From positions 12,057,113-12,121,112 of the forward strand of contig OY288261.1 of NCBI GenBank assembly GCA_958450325.1: a DNA stretch of 64,000 nt, read 5' to 3'. A model generated the notes under the pieces. It was not told the DNA's origin and searched no databases. It saw only the letters and a list, made by a program, of their open reading frames with translations. This document shows, in pieces, positions 23,727-34,276 of the stretch. Source of the stretch: Agrostemma githago (lineage: Eukaryota; Streptophyta; Magnoliopsida; Caryophyllales; Caryophyllaceae). Position 1 is the first letter of the stretch; each line of letters begins with the position of its first letter. Made by a program: the position numbers and the translations under genes.

Positions 23727-25360
23727 TTGATAAGTGTAGTTTGTAGTGCCTATTTCGTAGTGTTTTGGTCCTATTTTCCTTGTGAAATCGCTCCTTGGGA
23801 GCGATTTATGGGTTACTTATGCTTCGTTTCAGGTTCCCGAGACCATTCATGAAGAATTGGAACGATTCCGACTCGTTCCATACACTTTTGGAGCCAATGA
23901 AGAGAAGGAACGATCACTCGATGCCTTGGATTCGACCCCGAGACCTTGGGACCCAATCCCGAGCCTCTTAGAGTCGATCCCGAGACCCGAGAGTCGGTGA
24001 GAAGCCCATGAGAACCAAGGAGGGACCAAAAAGATCATAATGGAGGCCTACAAGGTCCTTCCCGGGCGGGATAGTGGCCTTCCCGACCGGGAAGGAGTGC
24101 ACAAAACCAACAGCTCCTGTCTTGAGCCTGTCCCGGTCGAGAAGGACTCGTCTTGGGCGGGACCATCTCGTCCCGGGCGAGACCATCTCGTCCCGGGCGA
24201 GACCATCTCGTCCCGGGCGGGATGAGTGAGCTGTAGCACGCAACTCATTTTTTTCTTCTCCTTACTCATTGTAACCCTATATATACTCTTCCCTTGTTTT
24301 GTTAAGCTTATGTTAGACATTAGACATTAAACCCTAGATAGTTTTAGCATAGATTAGCATAAATTAGTGTAGATTAGCCTTTAGATTATCGTTAATCATA
24401 GATTAATGCTTGTAATTTGGGAATTCCTCAAGATCTCCACCAAGCTTGACAAACTTGGATGTTTGTTTTGGGTTCTTCCATCTATGCAAGTTTTCTTCTT
24501 CTTTTCATCCTCTAGTTTGGTATAATCTTCTTTTCTCTTCTCCTAATCCTTGTTTTATCATTAAAGTTTGATTCTTTGTTCTTGTTATTGTTCATAGTTC
24601 ATAGTTCTTGTTAGTTTCATTATGCTAGTTTGATTGTTATGTTGATTCATCTTCTTAGTGTTAGTTTTAGTATAGATATGTTAGAGTAGTATCTTGCTAG
24701 GGTTAGTAGGGTGATTAGGGTGTTAATTGGATGATTAAGGGTTTGTTGGAGATGTTGGTGGAAGATTTGGGTTTCCTCTTGTATGGTGCACATCACATGT
24801 TTGTCGAAATGCTTGAATGACTAAGTAGTTAAGAATGCTTGTTTTTCTTGCCTTTCTCCTGTGGGTATTAGTTTGTTTGTGGGTTCGGTTCCCTCACTAA
24901 GTTGCGAGAGCCCGGTGAGTACGACCCCTAGGTCGGTCTAAGTAGCGATAGCCCGGATTCGACCTAGGCCCCGATATCATGCTAGTACCTCGTTGTCGTT
25001 TGTGTAGCCGAGTTGGGTTCTAGGTGGAACCTCTAGGTGGGTCTAAGTTGCGAGAGCCCGGACCAACCTAGATCACCCTACTACCTCCTTCACTCTAGTT
25101 CTCCCTTGACCATTCCGTTACCCCTTTGACCCCGACCTAATCCTAGCCCGTTCTCCTTTGTTTGTTTCCTTGTTTTAGACCTTAGACTAGTCCTAGTCTC
25201 CCCCTTAGAAAAGCTCGTCTCGAACCTAGTCTAGAACCGTAGCATACCTTAGTCCATCCTCCCGTCCCTGTGGATTCGACCCGACTTACCCTAGCTACCC
25301 TAGTTAGGTTTTGCCGGTTTTATTTGACGGTTGGGATCCACGACAAATCCCAACCATCAA
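23727..25360 (+). repeat. 5' LTR of element B
   Basis: Starts TTGATAAGTG. A CG-rich palindrome array (24055-24223: TCCCGACCGGGA and TCCCGGGCGGGA types plus three 20-bp tandem units with TCTCGTCCCGGGCGAGA) lies upstream of a TATA box at 24278-24287. Confidence 0.9.
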
Positions 25361-25362
25361 AT

Positions 25363-25380
25363 TGGCGCCATTGCCGGGGA
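25363..25380 (+). promoter_or_regulatory. Primer binding site of element B
   Basis: TGGCGCCATTGCCGGGGA, complementary to the tRNA-Asp 3' end with one mismatch, right after the LTR. Confidence 0.85.
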
Positions 25381-25565
25381 CGGCGTAGTTTAGACTTTTG
25401 TTTGCTTAGTTTTGGACTTTGTTCTTGATTTTTGTGTTCTCTTCTCCTTGTGTATCTCCGTTTTTCTTCTTGTGTGTTACTCTTCCTTCCTAGTGCCTCA
25501 AAAGCACTAGGATACTAACGTTTGCTCAAGTGCTTCTAGCTCATCCTAGGTACCAAATCAACGTT

Positions 25566-26819
25566 ATGGACATGGCACGTCCAAGCTACCATCAATCATC
25601 ACGGGACAACTATGGGGCGAATTACCAAAACCCACAACTTTACCAACCATATCAACCTCATCAACAATCTTATGAACCCTCTTCTTATGGTTACCAAGAA
25701 AGTTGTCAAGGATCGTTCCCACATCCTAACAACTACCAAACACCCTCACATAACCCACAACTAAGTATCCCTAACTTTGAGACTTGTCAAATGTTGGTCC
25801 AAACGCAAGGGAGCCAACATGAGATGATGATGTTATTGCAAAAGGGCCAACAATTGATGTTGACTCAAATACAAGGGGTTAGGGAGGAGTTCAAGGTCCA
25901 AATAGAGGTGCAAGATGCTCGCATCAATGCACTCATGGCTCATATCACGATGTTGGCCACTCGAGCTCCACAACATGTTGAGGAAGGTTCATTTGGGCAA
26001 GAAGGTCGGGTGTCTCCACAAGAAAGTCAACCCGATTGTGAAGCTACAAATGAAGAAGAGGGGGTTAACCATGAGATCATTGTTGAGTGTTGCTTGGATA
26101 GTGAAGATATGAGAAGAATAGAGGAAGTAGAAGCTTCAAGGGTCGACAATGAGGAGGGATTTGAACATGACAATCAAGATAACTCTTGGGGAGCCAATGT
26201 ATTGGCTATAAAGTTGGATTTGTTTGATTTTCTTCGTGATGAACCGGATGGTGACAATCCAAACCCAAGTGAAGAGATGACCCCTCATGACCGTTTTGAC
26301 AAGGTGAGCGAAAAGGAGCGCAATACTTGGGAAAAAGAAGTAGACGCCTTGGAACTTGCTTTTTATGGGAAGTTGGAGGATCCTAAAGCCTCCAATGAAG
26401 AAAACTTGATGCCTTCTCCTCCTCTACCGCACTCGATGTCTAGCCCTTTGTCTTGTGAGAAGGTTGGTGAAGAGGATCCTTGTCGGGCGGTGGAAAAGAG
26501 TTCCACTCTCGACCTCGTAAAAGAAGCGACCCATTTAGGGTGTGATCTCCCCCATCATGACACCGAGCACGACTCTAGACCACTATACCTACCGGATGGT
26601 CATAAGAGTCGTAGCTATGTTGGTTCCGAAGACCCGGAAGATCACAATAACCCCGAGCATAATGAAGATGATCGCTTCTTCCCTCCGACTTGGAAGCTCT
26701 TAGGAGTGGCTAGGCTCGGCCATGTGAGCTTAATTGAAGATGTTGCTAGAGCATTTGACTTACTCCTTCGAGCTCTTGATGGCTATGGAGGTGTAGTTGG
26801 AGAGAGTATTTTAGTGTAA
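25566..26819 (+). CDS. Gag-like ORF of element B, intact, 417 aa
   Basis: The only long ORF of B. I chose ATG 25566 (MDMARPSYHQ); the frame is open some 36 bp upstream without ATG. The N-terminal third is Gln/Tyr/Pro-rich (QPYQPHQQSYEPSSYGYQ). Residues 70-135 look helical with Gln and Met (MMMLLQKGQQLMLTQIQG), similar to the region after the capsid in Athila-type gag proteins. The rest is acidic. No CCHC knuckle, protease or RT motif is visible. Position directly after the primer site supports a gag-derived protein. Homology is inferred from position and composition. Confidence 0.55.
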   Translation: MDMARPSYHQSSRDNYGANYQNPQLYQPYQPHQQSYEPSSYGYQESCQGSFPHPNNYQTPSHNPQLSIPNFETCQMLVQTQGSQHEMMMLLQKGQQLMLTQIQGVREEFKVQIEVQDARINALMAHITMLATRAPQHVEEGSFGQEGRVSPQESQPDCEATNEEEGVNHEIIVECCLDSEDMRRIEEVEASRVDNEEGFEHDNQDNSWGANVLAIKLDLFDFLRDEPDGDNPNPSEEMTPHDRFDKVSEKERNTWEKEVDALELAFYGKLEDPKASNEENLMPSPPLPHSMSSPLSCEKVGEEDPCRAVEKSSTLDLVKEATHLGCDLPHHDTEHDSRPLYLPDGHKSRSYVGSEDPEDHNNPEHNEDDRFFPPTWKLLGVARLGHVSLIEDVARAFDLLLRALDGYGGVVGESILV

Positions 26820-27137
26820 ATATCTTTTCCCTTTCTTTTGTGCTTGTATTTGTGTTTATGTTTGTGTTTAGGACTTGTTAGTTTTTGTGGAATCCTTGTA
26901 ATTTGGTATTTTGATGAGCGATGTGAGGGAGGGAATTTGATGTTGTATTTGAGCTTGATTGCTAGATGTGAAGTGAAGATGAAATCTTGAGGAGAATGGT
27001 TGTGGATAAAGCTTGGATTTGGGCATGGGAGTCGGATTTTTAAGCTTTTGACAAGCTTTTGGGAAGGAGATTTTAGATCTCGATATATTAGTGGCCTTGT
27101 GGGTGAAGCTATCAAGGAAATGAGGGCCTAGAAGACT

Positions 27138-27342
27138 CATCCCGACCGGGAACGATGTCATCCCGATCGGGATGAGTGTGCTGAAAATCGGACATTCTGG
27201 AGAGTCATCCCGACCGGGACGAGGGCTTCCCGACCGGGATGGGTGTGTCATCCCGACCGGGACCATCCATCCCGACCGGGATGGTTCCCTTCTCCTCTTT
27301 TAGCCTCCTCTTCATCATGTAAGCCCACCCTACCACTTTATA
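27138..27342 (+). promoter_or_regulatory. Internal palindrome array and TATA-like box, element B
   Basis: Six copies of TCCCGACCGGGA or TCCCGATCGGGA (27138-27284), the motif also found in the B LTR. A TTTATACC box follows at 27337-27344, before a small ORF at 27485. Same layout as in A and C. Promoter activity is inferred. Confidence 0.5.
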
Positions 27343-27484
27343 CCCCCTCCCAACCTCCCTAACCTTCCTTGCTCGTATCACATGACCCATGTACCTCATT
27401 TGCATACCCCCACCTCATTTCTCTTCCCTTTACACCGAGTTTCACATCGAATCTTACCCCCCTCACACCATTACTACCTCAACC

Positions 27485-27622
27485 ATGCGTTTTATCGAGT
27501 TTGAAGAGGAAAGCATTGACGAAGACAAGCCTTGTGCCTATATTGATCTACGAGACGATGGAGCGAGTGAGTTGCTATCCTATTGGTACGGCAACTATCC
27601 TTTCTTTTCCGTCTTTTATTGA
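27485..27622 (+). CDS. Small acidic ORF, 45 aa, unknown
   Basis: ATG 27485 opens MRFIEFEEESIDEDKPC and ends at TGA 27620-27622. I do not recognise it. It occupies the position where A and C have the env-like ORF, after an internal palindrome array. It may be a vestige of that ORF or chance. Confidence 0.25.
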   Translation: MRFIEFEEESIDEDKPCAYIDLRDDGASELLSYWYGNYPFFSVFY

Positions 27623-27702
27623 TTGTTTTCCTTTGTTTACTCCCCTTCCCTTATCATTTGTGTCATGGTGGCCTTCGAGGCCTTGGTATATGGTTGCTCC
27701 CA

Positions 27703-27930
27703 ACTCTCGATGACGTGACTACATCGAGAGTCATTTCAAAATCCAAAATTTACAAGTTTTTCACCTTTTTTTTTGTTGGATTTAGTCGGATTTAGGCGGA
27801 ATCCGGGCTAGGTGACTTGATTACACCTAGCCCTCCCCTCCCATTTCCTTTTATTTCCTTCTTTTTATTTCTTCCCCCATCCATATCTTTTTCTCGTCTC
27901 GGCCCATGGTGACTTGACTACACCCCGGCC
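27703..27930 (+). other. Three hairpins with conserved nine-base loops, element B
   Basis: Hairpin 1: 10-bp stem ACTCTCGATG / CATCGAGAGT, loop ACGTGACTA (27703-27731). Hairpin 2: 10-bp stem GGGCTAGGTG / CACCTAGCCC, loop ACTTGATTA (27805-27833). Hairpin 3: GGTG / CACC plus outer GGCC pairs, loop ACTTGACTA (27901-27930). Stems differ, loops agree. Element C has the same trio in the same order position at 36062-36276. Confidence 0.65.
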
Positions 27931-28022
27931 GGACACCTTCTACCTTTTCTTCACTTTATTTTTGATTTTTAGTTTTATTTTCGTAGTTTCTTTTTCTTTC
28001 TTTTGTCGCTCCGCACCCTACG

Positions 28023-28060
28023 ATCGAGCATGAGGACATGGCTCGATTTAAGTGTGGGAG
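28023..28060 (+). promoter_or_regulatory. Hairpin plus upstream polypurine-like tract, element B
   Basis: Stem ATCGAGCATG / CATGGCTCGAT (one bulge) with AGGA loop, followed by TTAAGTGTGGGAG. It duplicates the arrangement at the true tract 1.75 kb downstream. Confidence 0.6.
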
Positions 28061-29775
28061 AGCGATATTCTAGTGTAGTTTAGTTTATTTTCTTAGTTTT
28101 TTTCGAAAAACTCTTAAAAATCCTTAAAAATTTGAAAAAATTTCACAAAAATCAAAAAGATTTTCTTTTGTGTCTTTTCCTTTTTGTGTCGTATTTTTGT
28201 TTTGTTGTGCGTGTTTTGCCCCCCTTTTTTCCTTATAGGTTGCCTAATCGCCGTTAGCTTTGGTGAGCTTTCAAGACTTCCGGTAACATCTCTTCATCCC
28301 TTTTTCCCTCTTTGCTTCTTGTGAGTTTGGAGGAGATTTGTGATGATGTGTGCTCGGGAGGAGCTTTGTAAAGATTGTGGTGGATTTGGAGACTTGTTTG
28401 AAGATCGGGGTGATGTTTGTTTTGTTTATGTGTTGTTTCTCCTTGCTTTGTTTTGTTTTGTTTTGTTTTGTCTCTTTTTCTTTCATTTTCGTTGTGTCTT
28501 TGTTTTGTGTTTTGTTGTGTGTCGCGTGTGTAAACAGTTTTCGAAAACCCGGTTTAGAGGCTAGTGTGCGAGTGTTTACTTTCCCTTCCTAGTTGTATAA
28601 ATCGAGTCTTGGACTGTACTTTAGTAGAATGACCCTAAATCAATGAATTCGTTGGTCCTTTACCTTGAGTCCACCTAGCTTACTAGGAATTTACTATGGG
28701 ATTTGCATTTTGACCATTATGACCACCCACGGTGTGAAAAGGCCTTGGTTACCGAGTCTCGTCCCTTAGGTGACCGTGTTTAGGATCGTTTGATTAGTCC
28801 AAGTTTTCCCCTTTTTGTGAGTATGAAGGGAAGACGTCGTCCCGACATAACCATTTCCCTACTTCCTACACAAATCCACCCAATAAAAATGCAATTTGTT
28901 GAAACCTCTCTTTCTTGTTACGAAGAAATGCCAAAAAGCCAAACCTTGCCAAAAAGGGCAAAGAAAAGAAAAGAAAAAAAAATGAAAGAAAGAAAAGAAT
29001 GAAGAAAAAGAAAAGGCACAAAAGCCAAAAATAAAATAGAAAAGAAGAAAAAGAAATGGCATGGCAACAAACAAAGCAAAAATGCAAAGAAAAGAGAAAA
29101 TGCCAAAAGAAAACCCGTCTCACAAAAACAATCCCAACATCTCAAAATAAGCCTTTTACCGACTATTGCCGTGAAGAGCCTACCAAAGGACCGAGTCCCT
29201 AGGAAGGATGATAGCGGTAATGGTCGGTCTTCCCTCACTTTGCATTCATATCCACCTTTTTACTTGGGCTAGTTAGGCGGTTTTGGACATGGGACGACCC
29301 TCTTGGCTCATCGCTAAAGGGGGCAGGGTCTCACTTACCTACAGTGTCGACTAACACCGTGGTTCATCCCTTTCCCACTCCGCCGATCGTCCCGTAGTAC
29401 GTTCTTAGAAAGTTAGGAGGACCTAGGTAAGTTACCAACGTTTTTGTTGCTTTATCGTCATACTATTAGGGTTTAGTTCACCTTGGTTTGTATGATTAGC
29501 TTGGGAACGTTGTCACTTGCCTCGAGTCCTAAACTGGTGCTTCTTTCACCGCTTGTTTGAGGGAAGCGGTATTTGTTTTCGTTTGGGTGCAACCGATTAT
29601 TTGTTTGTTTGTATGTTTGTTTGTTTTTGTGTTTTGTGTCCGGTTGCATCCACGGTTTTGTCGCAAGACCCCACTTGCCTTGCGGAGTGCACTTTTCCTC
29701 CAAGTGTACTCGCGTGAGTTGAAAGGGCGTAGGGTGCGCTAATACCCACTCGGCTAGTTTAGTAGATAGTATGTG
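28061..29775 (+). other. Element B 3' untranslated region
   Basis: Non-coding. Contains a (TTTTG)5 microsatellite near 28446-28470, A/G-rich and TTTG-rich stretches that give spurious Lys or Phe ORFs, and blocks homologous to the element C 3' region (for example 29290-29440 against 34630-34795 on the - strand). Confidence 0.65.
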
Positions 29776-29812
29776 CTTACTCGAGGGCGAGTAAGGGTTA
29801 AGTGAGGGGGAG
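29776..29812 (+). promoter_or_regulatory. Hairpin plus polypurine tract of element B
   Basis: Perfect 8-bp stem CTTACTCG / CGAGTAAG with AGGG loop (29776-29795), then GGTTAAGTGAGGGGGAG and the 3' LTR. Confidence 0.82.
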
Positions 29813-31426
29813 TTGATAAGTGTAGTTTGTAGTGCCTATTTCGTAGTGTTTTGGTCCTAAATTCCTTGTGGAATCGCTCCTTGGGAGCGATTTATGGGTT
29901 ACTTATGCTTCCTTTAGCTCGTTTCAGGTTCCCGAGACCATTCATGAAGAATTGGAACGATTCCGACTCGTTTCATGCACTTTTGGAGACAACGAAGAGA
30001 AGGAACGCACTCGATGCCTTGGATTCGACCCCGAGACCTTGGGACCCAATCCCGAGCCTCTTAGACTCGATCCCGAGACCCGAGAGTCGGTGAGAAGCCC
30101 ATGAGAACCAAGGAGGGACCAAAAAGATCATAATGGAGGCCTACAAGGTCCTTCCCGGGCGGGATAGTGGCCTTCCCGACCGAGAAGGAGTGCACAAAAC
30201 CAACAGCTCCTGTCTTGAGCCCGTCCCGGCCGAGAAGGACTCGTCTCGGGCGGGACCATCTCGTCCCGGGCGAGACCATCTCGTCCCGGGCGGGATGAGT
30301 GAGCTGTAGCACGCAACTCATTTTTTTCTTCTCCTTACTCATTGTAACCCTATATATACTCTTCCCTTGTTTTGTTAAGCTTATGTTAGACATTAGACAT
30401 TAAACCCTAGATAGTTTTAGCATAGATTAGCATAGATTAGTGTAGATTAGCCTTTAGATTATCGTTAATCATAGATTAATGCTTGTAATTTGGGAATTCC
30501 TCAAGATCTCCACCAAGCTTGACAAACTTGGATGTTTGTTTTGGGTTCTTCCATCTATGCAAGTTTTCTTCTTCTTTTCATCCTCTAGTTTGGTATAATC
30601 TTCTTTTCTCTTCTCCTAATCCTTGTTTTATCATTAAAGTTTGATTCTTTGTTCTTGTTATTGTTCATAGTTCATAGTTCTTGTTAGTTTCATTATGCTA
30701 GTTTGATTGTTATGTTGATTCATCTTCTTAGTGTTAGTTTTAGTATAGATATGTTAGAGTAGTATCTTGCTAGGGTTAGTAGGGTGATTAGGGTGTTAAT
30801 TGGATGATTAAGGGTTTGTTGGAGATGTTGGTGGATTTGGGTTTCCTCTTGTATGGTGCACATCACATGTTTGTCGAAATGCTTGAATGACTAAGTAGTT
30901 AAGAATGCTTGTTTTTCTTGCCTTTCTCTTGTGGGTATTAGTTTGTTTGTGGGTTCGGTTCCCTCACTAAGTTGAGAGAGCCCGGTGAGGACGACCCCTA
31001 GGTCGGTCTAAGTAGCGAGAGCCCGGATTCGACCTAGGCCCCGATATCATGCTAGTACCTCGTTGTCGTTTGTGTAGCCGAGTTGGGTTCTAGGTGGAAC
31101 CTCTAGGTGGGTCTAAGTTGCGAGAGCCCGGACCAACCTAGATCACCCTACTACCTCCTTCACTCTAGTTCTCCCTTAACCCGTTACCCCTTTGACCCCG
31201 ACCTAATCCTAGCCCGTTCTCCTTTGTTTGTTTCCTTGTTTTAGACCTTAGACTAGTCCTAGTCTCCCCCTTAGAATAGCTCGTCTCGAACCTAGTCTAG
31301 AACCGTAGCATACCTTAGTCCATCCTCCCGTCCCTGTGGATTCGACCCGACTTACCCTAGCTACCCTAGTTAGGTTTTGCCGGTTTTATTTGACGGTTGG
31401 GATCCACGGCAAATCCCAACCATCAA
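29813..31426 (+). repeat. 3' LTR of element B
   Basis: Near-identical to 23727-25360. It has two instead of three 20-bp TCTCGTCCCGGGCGAGA units and is 20 bp shorter overall. It ends CCAACCATCA(A) where A2 gag resumes. Confidence 0.9.
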
Positions 31427-32144
31427 CGGAGCTTTTGGAGGGAAGTACGTCAAGCGAAAAAATCTAACCCGCTTGACCCAGTTTCCACTAACCTGGAAGC
31501 GGAATATTCGTCCCACGAAGAGGACGACTCAAGCACTAAGTCAGACGCCGAGTCAGATATCTCAGTTCCGATCATGCCGCCGAAGCTTTCCACTCACTCC
31601 GAGCCGACTCAGGCTAACATCCTGAAAGGATGGAAGCTCCCGACTCCTACCACCGGCTCTTTCGAGATTCGCCCCGCTTAAATCAATTTAGTGGAGCGAA
31701 ATAGCTTCTCGGGCAAGAAAGATGAAGACCCCGGACAACATATGGAAACATTCACTGACTATTGTTGTTCGATTCCAGTTGCTCCCGGGGTAACACATGA
31801 ACAAGTAATGGAGGCCTTATTTCCATTTTCTCTTGCAGGTCCAGCCCGTAGATGGTATCGAGACTTGGATTCAGAAGGAGCCAATATTAATGACTGAAAC
31901 TCGTTGGCGCTTGCTTTTTATAAGCATTACTACCCTCCTCAGCGCACAAATCAGATACGGAGTCAAATAACCAGTTTTAAGCAAGGACCGTTGGAAGATC
32001 TAAACGAAACATGGACTAGATTTAAGGATCTAGTCCGTTCTATTCCTCACCACGGATTCCAACCATGGTTCTTATGTAATCAATTTTATAACAGTTGATT
32101 TGATGATAATTGCGCTATTCTTGATGGTGCAGCTAACGGACGTT
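31427..32144 (+). pseudogene. Element A2: rest of truncated gag
   Basis: Resumes the A-type gag at GGAGCTTTTGGAGGG and follows element A (12505-13220) closely. Its stops differ from those of A, for example TGG to TGA at about 31897 and a stop in FYNS at about 32096. It ends in the middle of gag at CTAACGGACGTT. LINE sequence starts there, sharing CGTT at the junction. The rest of A2, its 3' LTR and some LINE RT are deleted. Confidence 0.88.
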
Positions 32145-32335
32145 TGCTGTAAATTTCTTAGATAATTTATTCTTATCTTCTTCAGATAGAATATTCTTCA
32201 CTTGTTCGAAGAACTCGTAATTCTTCTGATAATACCTATCAAATTCTTCTCTTTGCTTATTAAATCGGAAAATATATTGGAAGTACTCTCTGAATGTTTG
32301 ACGAACAATATCCACATCTTGTGTCCAAGAGTTAT
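32145..32335 (-). pseudogene. L1-type LINE fragment (linker before RT)
   Basis: The - strand reads SWTQDVDIVRQTFREYFQYI and ends LSEEDKNKLSKKFTA, matching the stretch between endonuclease and RT domains in plant L1 LINEs. It continues directly from 46388 on the far side of element C; the GTTAT duplication at 32331-32335 marks the C insertion. It is not an independent small gene. Confidence 0.8.
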
Positions 32336-34237
32336 TGACGGGCACCCCGATCGGATCGGCCGTTTAGCGAAGGATGGGGGTCAAACAATATTTATAGACT
32401 CGCAATAACACAAAAACTACTAGAGTAATCGTGGTAAGCCGAGGTCGGTCCACGGGGAACGGAACGTAGTATCGGGTTAAAAATAACGTGTTCGGAATCT
32501 AAAGGGGGGGGGGTTTCTAAGGGTCGAGTCTACACTAGAGAAATAACAATAAAAATAGCTAGGGGAGATTAATCTAGGGAAAGGTGTTAGGGGGAAGTCG
32601 GGATTCGGACATCGGAGTCTAAGAAGGTCGGAATCGGGTTTTACTAACAAAATTGATAAAGGGAGAATGCCACCTTTCGGTTTCTACACCCAACCCACCT
32701 AAAAACCCGCTTTCGCGGCGAAGAAGGGTAAGTCTTTAGTTAAGGTAATTTTTTACCCCGAGTTTCCCCATATTGATAGAAACGAGTCAAGGTCGGTCTA
32801 GTTGGCTGAACTAAAACAACAATGACACAACAACCCTAAACAAGATAAACCAACAAGCAAGCAACCCACCAACATCCCTTAATTCAAATAATCCAAGTCC
32901 TCATTTCTAAACCCCCCAACAAGAAATCTACTCACTAATCATAATGGAAAACAACAAAACATTAACTAAGGAGGAAACAACTAAAGAATGCATACTAACT
33001 AAATCTAAAGAAACTAACAACAAAACAATAAGGAAACTACGATCTACCAATTTAACCACTAAACTATAAAGAAATTACGATCTACCAAAATAAACTAGAG
33101 AATAATCTAGAATAACATAAATAAAATCTAGAGAAACTAACAACACAAGGATGATCTAAACAAGACAATAATGAGAGAAAAATAAATCTGAACTAGAGAT
33201 TAGAGAGTGGAAGAGAAATATACCAACTATGAAGATCTACAATAAATAAGAAGATTGCATAGATAAAGATTGAATCTTTGATAAAGAGAATGAAGAACTT
33301 GTCACTAATCCTTCAATAATCCCCACAAATCTTCAAATAAAACTTGAAACAACAATCTTCTACAAACTTGGATGGAAATCTAGAGAATTGTTGATGAAAA
33401 CTAGGAAGATCTACTACTAAATTACTATGTAAACTACTAGATTTGTAGATAATTACTACTAGAATACTACTAAATAACTACTAAAGTGTTCTACAAAAAG
33501 GATGGAAAATGGTGGAATGGATGGAGTGACTACACTAATGATGGGATATGCCTTGGGCAACAAACTAGGGTAGACATATATTATATAGTACTCCCTCTGT
33601 TTCTTTGATATCTTCCACATTTTCTTTTTCAATCATTTCTTTGATTTCTTCCACTTTCCTTTTTTTCTATCACACTTCTCTCTTCCCTAGGTGGCCCACT
33701 TACTTTACTCCCTCTCTACTTTTACTTATTTTATTGTTTTTCTTAAGAAATGCGCCACTTTTAAGGTGGAAGAAATCATAGAAACGGAGGGAGTAATGCC
33801 TTAATGGGTCTCTTAACCTAAAGCCCAAATCCAACTTTTTGCTTCATTAGTGAGACAATCACCCTTTAATCTTTATGAGGTGGAACTTCACTCTATCGTG
33901 CACAGACCAACACCGCCGGGTGAAAATTCACCCGGTGGTTTCACCCGGTAAACTTCTTCCAATTTTGCGATTTTTGGACGCTTTCACCATCGGGCGAAAT
34001 TTCACTCGGTGTGCGGTGGACGGTTTTTGCTCTTTGGACGGTATTCCCATCCCTTGTGCTCGTGGAAGCTCGATCGTGATTTCGGTGCCAAATCCTATCA
34101 AAATTGATAGAAAAACTACCAAAAACACGTAAACCGCACAAGAGGGACGCTAATGCGAGAAATACTCAAAATATGGCGATAATCGCACTCTAGACTCGCA
34201 AAACGAGGGAAAAACGATCTAAATTTAGCACACAACA
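32336..34237 (-). repeat. 3' LTR of element C (with MITE)
   Basis: Matches 44566-46382 but carries a Stowaway MITE at 33591-33793 and a shorter palindrome array (33917-34014, CCGGGTGAAATTTCACCCGG type). Confidence 0.92.
33591..33793. mobile_element. Stowaway-like MITE in the 3' LTR of C
   Basis: 203 bp, starts CTCCCTCTGTTTCTTTGAT, ends with the inverted GAAACGGAGGGAG, flanked by TA (33589-33590 and 33794-33795). The other LTR has the empty site at 45752-45753. On the - strand the MITE lies just upstream of the LTR TATA box. Confidence 0.92.
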
Positions 34238-34276
34238 ATTCCCCCACACTAAACCGTTGCTCGTCCTCTCGAGCAA
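34238..34276 (-). promoter_or_regulatory. Hairpin plus polypurine tract of element C
   Basis: On the - strand: stem TTGCTCG / CGAGCAA with AGAGGA loop (34257-34276), then GGTTTAGTGTGGGGGAAT, then the 3' LTR start TGTTGTG. Confidence 0.82.

Larger units (their letters stand above)
23727..31426 (+). mobile_element. Element B: non-autonomous LTR retrotransposon (LARD type) nested in A2 gag
   Basis: LTRs 23727-25360 and 29813-31426 are nearly identical. The target in A reads CTAGACGGAGCTTTT. B is flanked by ACGGA on both sides if its right end is CATCA, or by CGGA with perfect TTGAT/ATCAA ends. It has a tRNA-Asp primer site and a polypurine tract, but only a gag-like ORF and no protease, RT or integrase in 4.45 kb of internal sequence. 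Its 3' region (about 28500-29450) is homologous to the 3' region of element C on the - strand, for instance around CTCTTGGCT and GTTAGGAGGACCTAG. It therefore probably depended on C-like elements. Confidence 0.88.

Noticed and set aside
24040..24320. Gly/Pro/Arg-rich ORFs in the B LTR
   Set aside because: Translation of the CG-rich palindrome array; same products appear in the other LTR at 30061-30393.
28859..29238. Phe-rich ORFs that look like membrane proteins
   Set aside because: Low-complexity T/C-rich strand of the element B 3' region; no conserved motif.
32133..32345. Small - strand ORF of 70 codons as a new gene between elements
   Set aside because: Its sequence continues the LINE fragment on the far side of element C, and the start codon lies in the C LTR.
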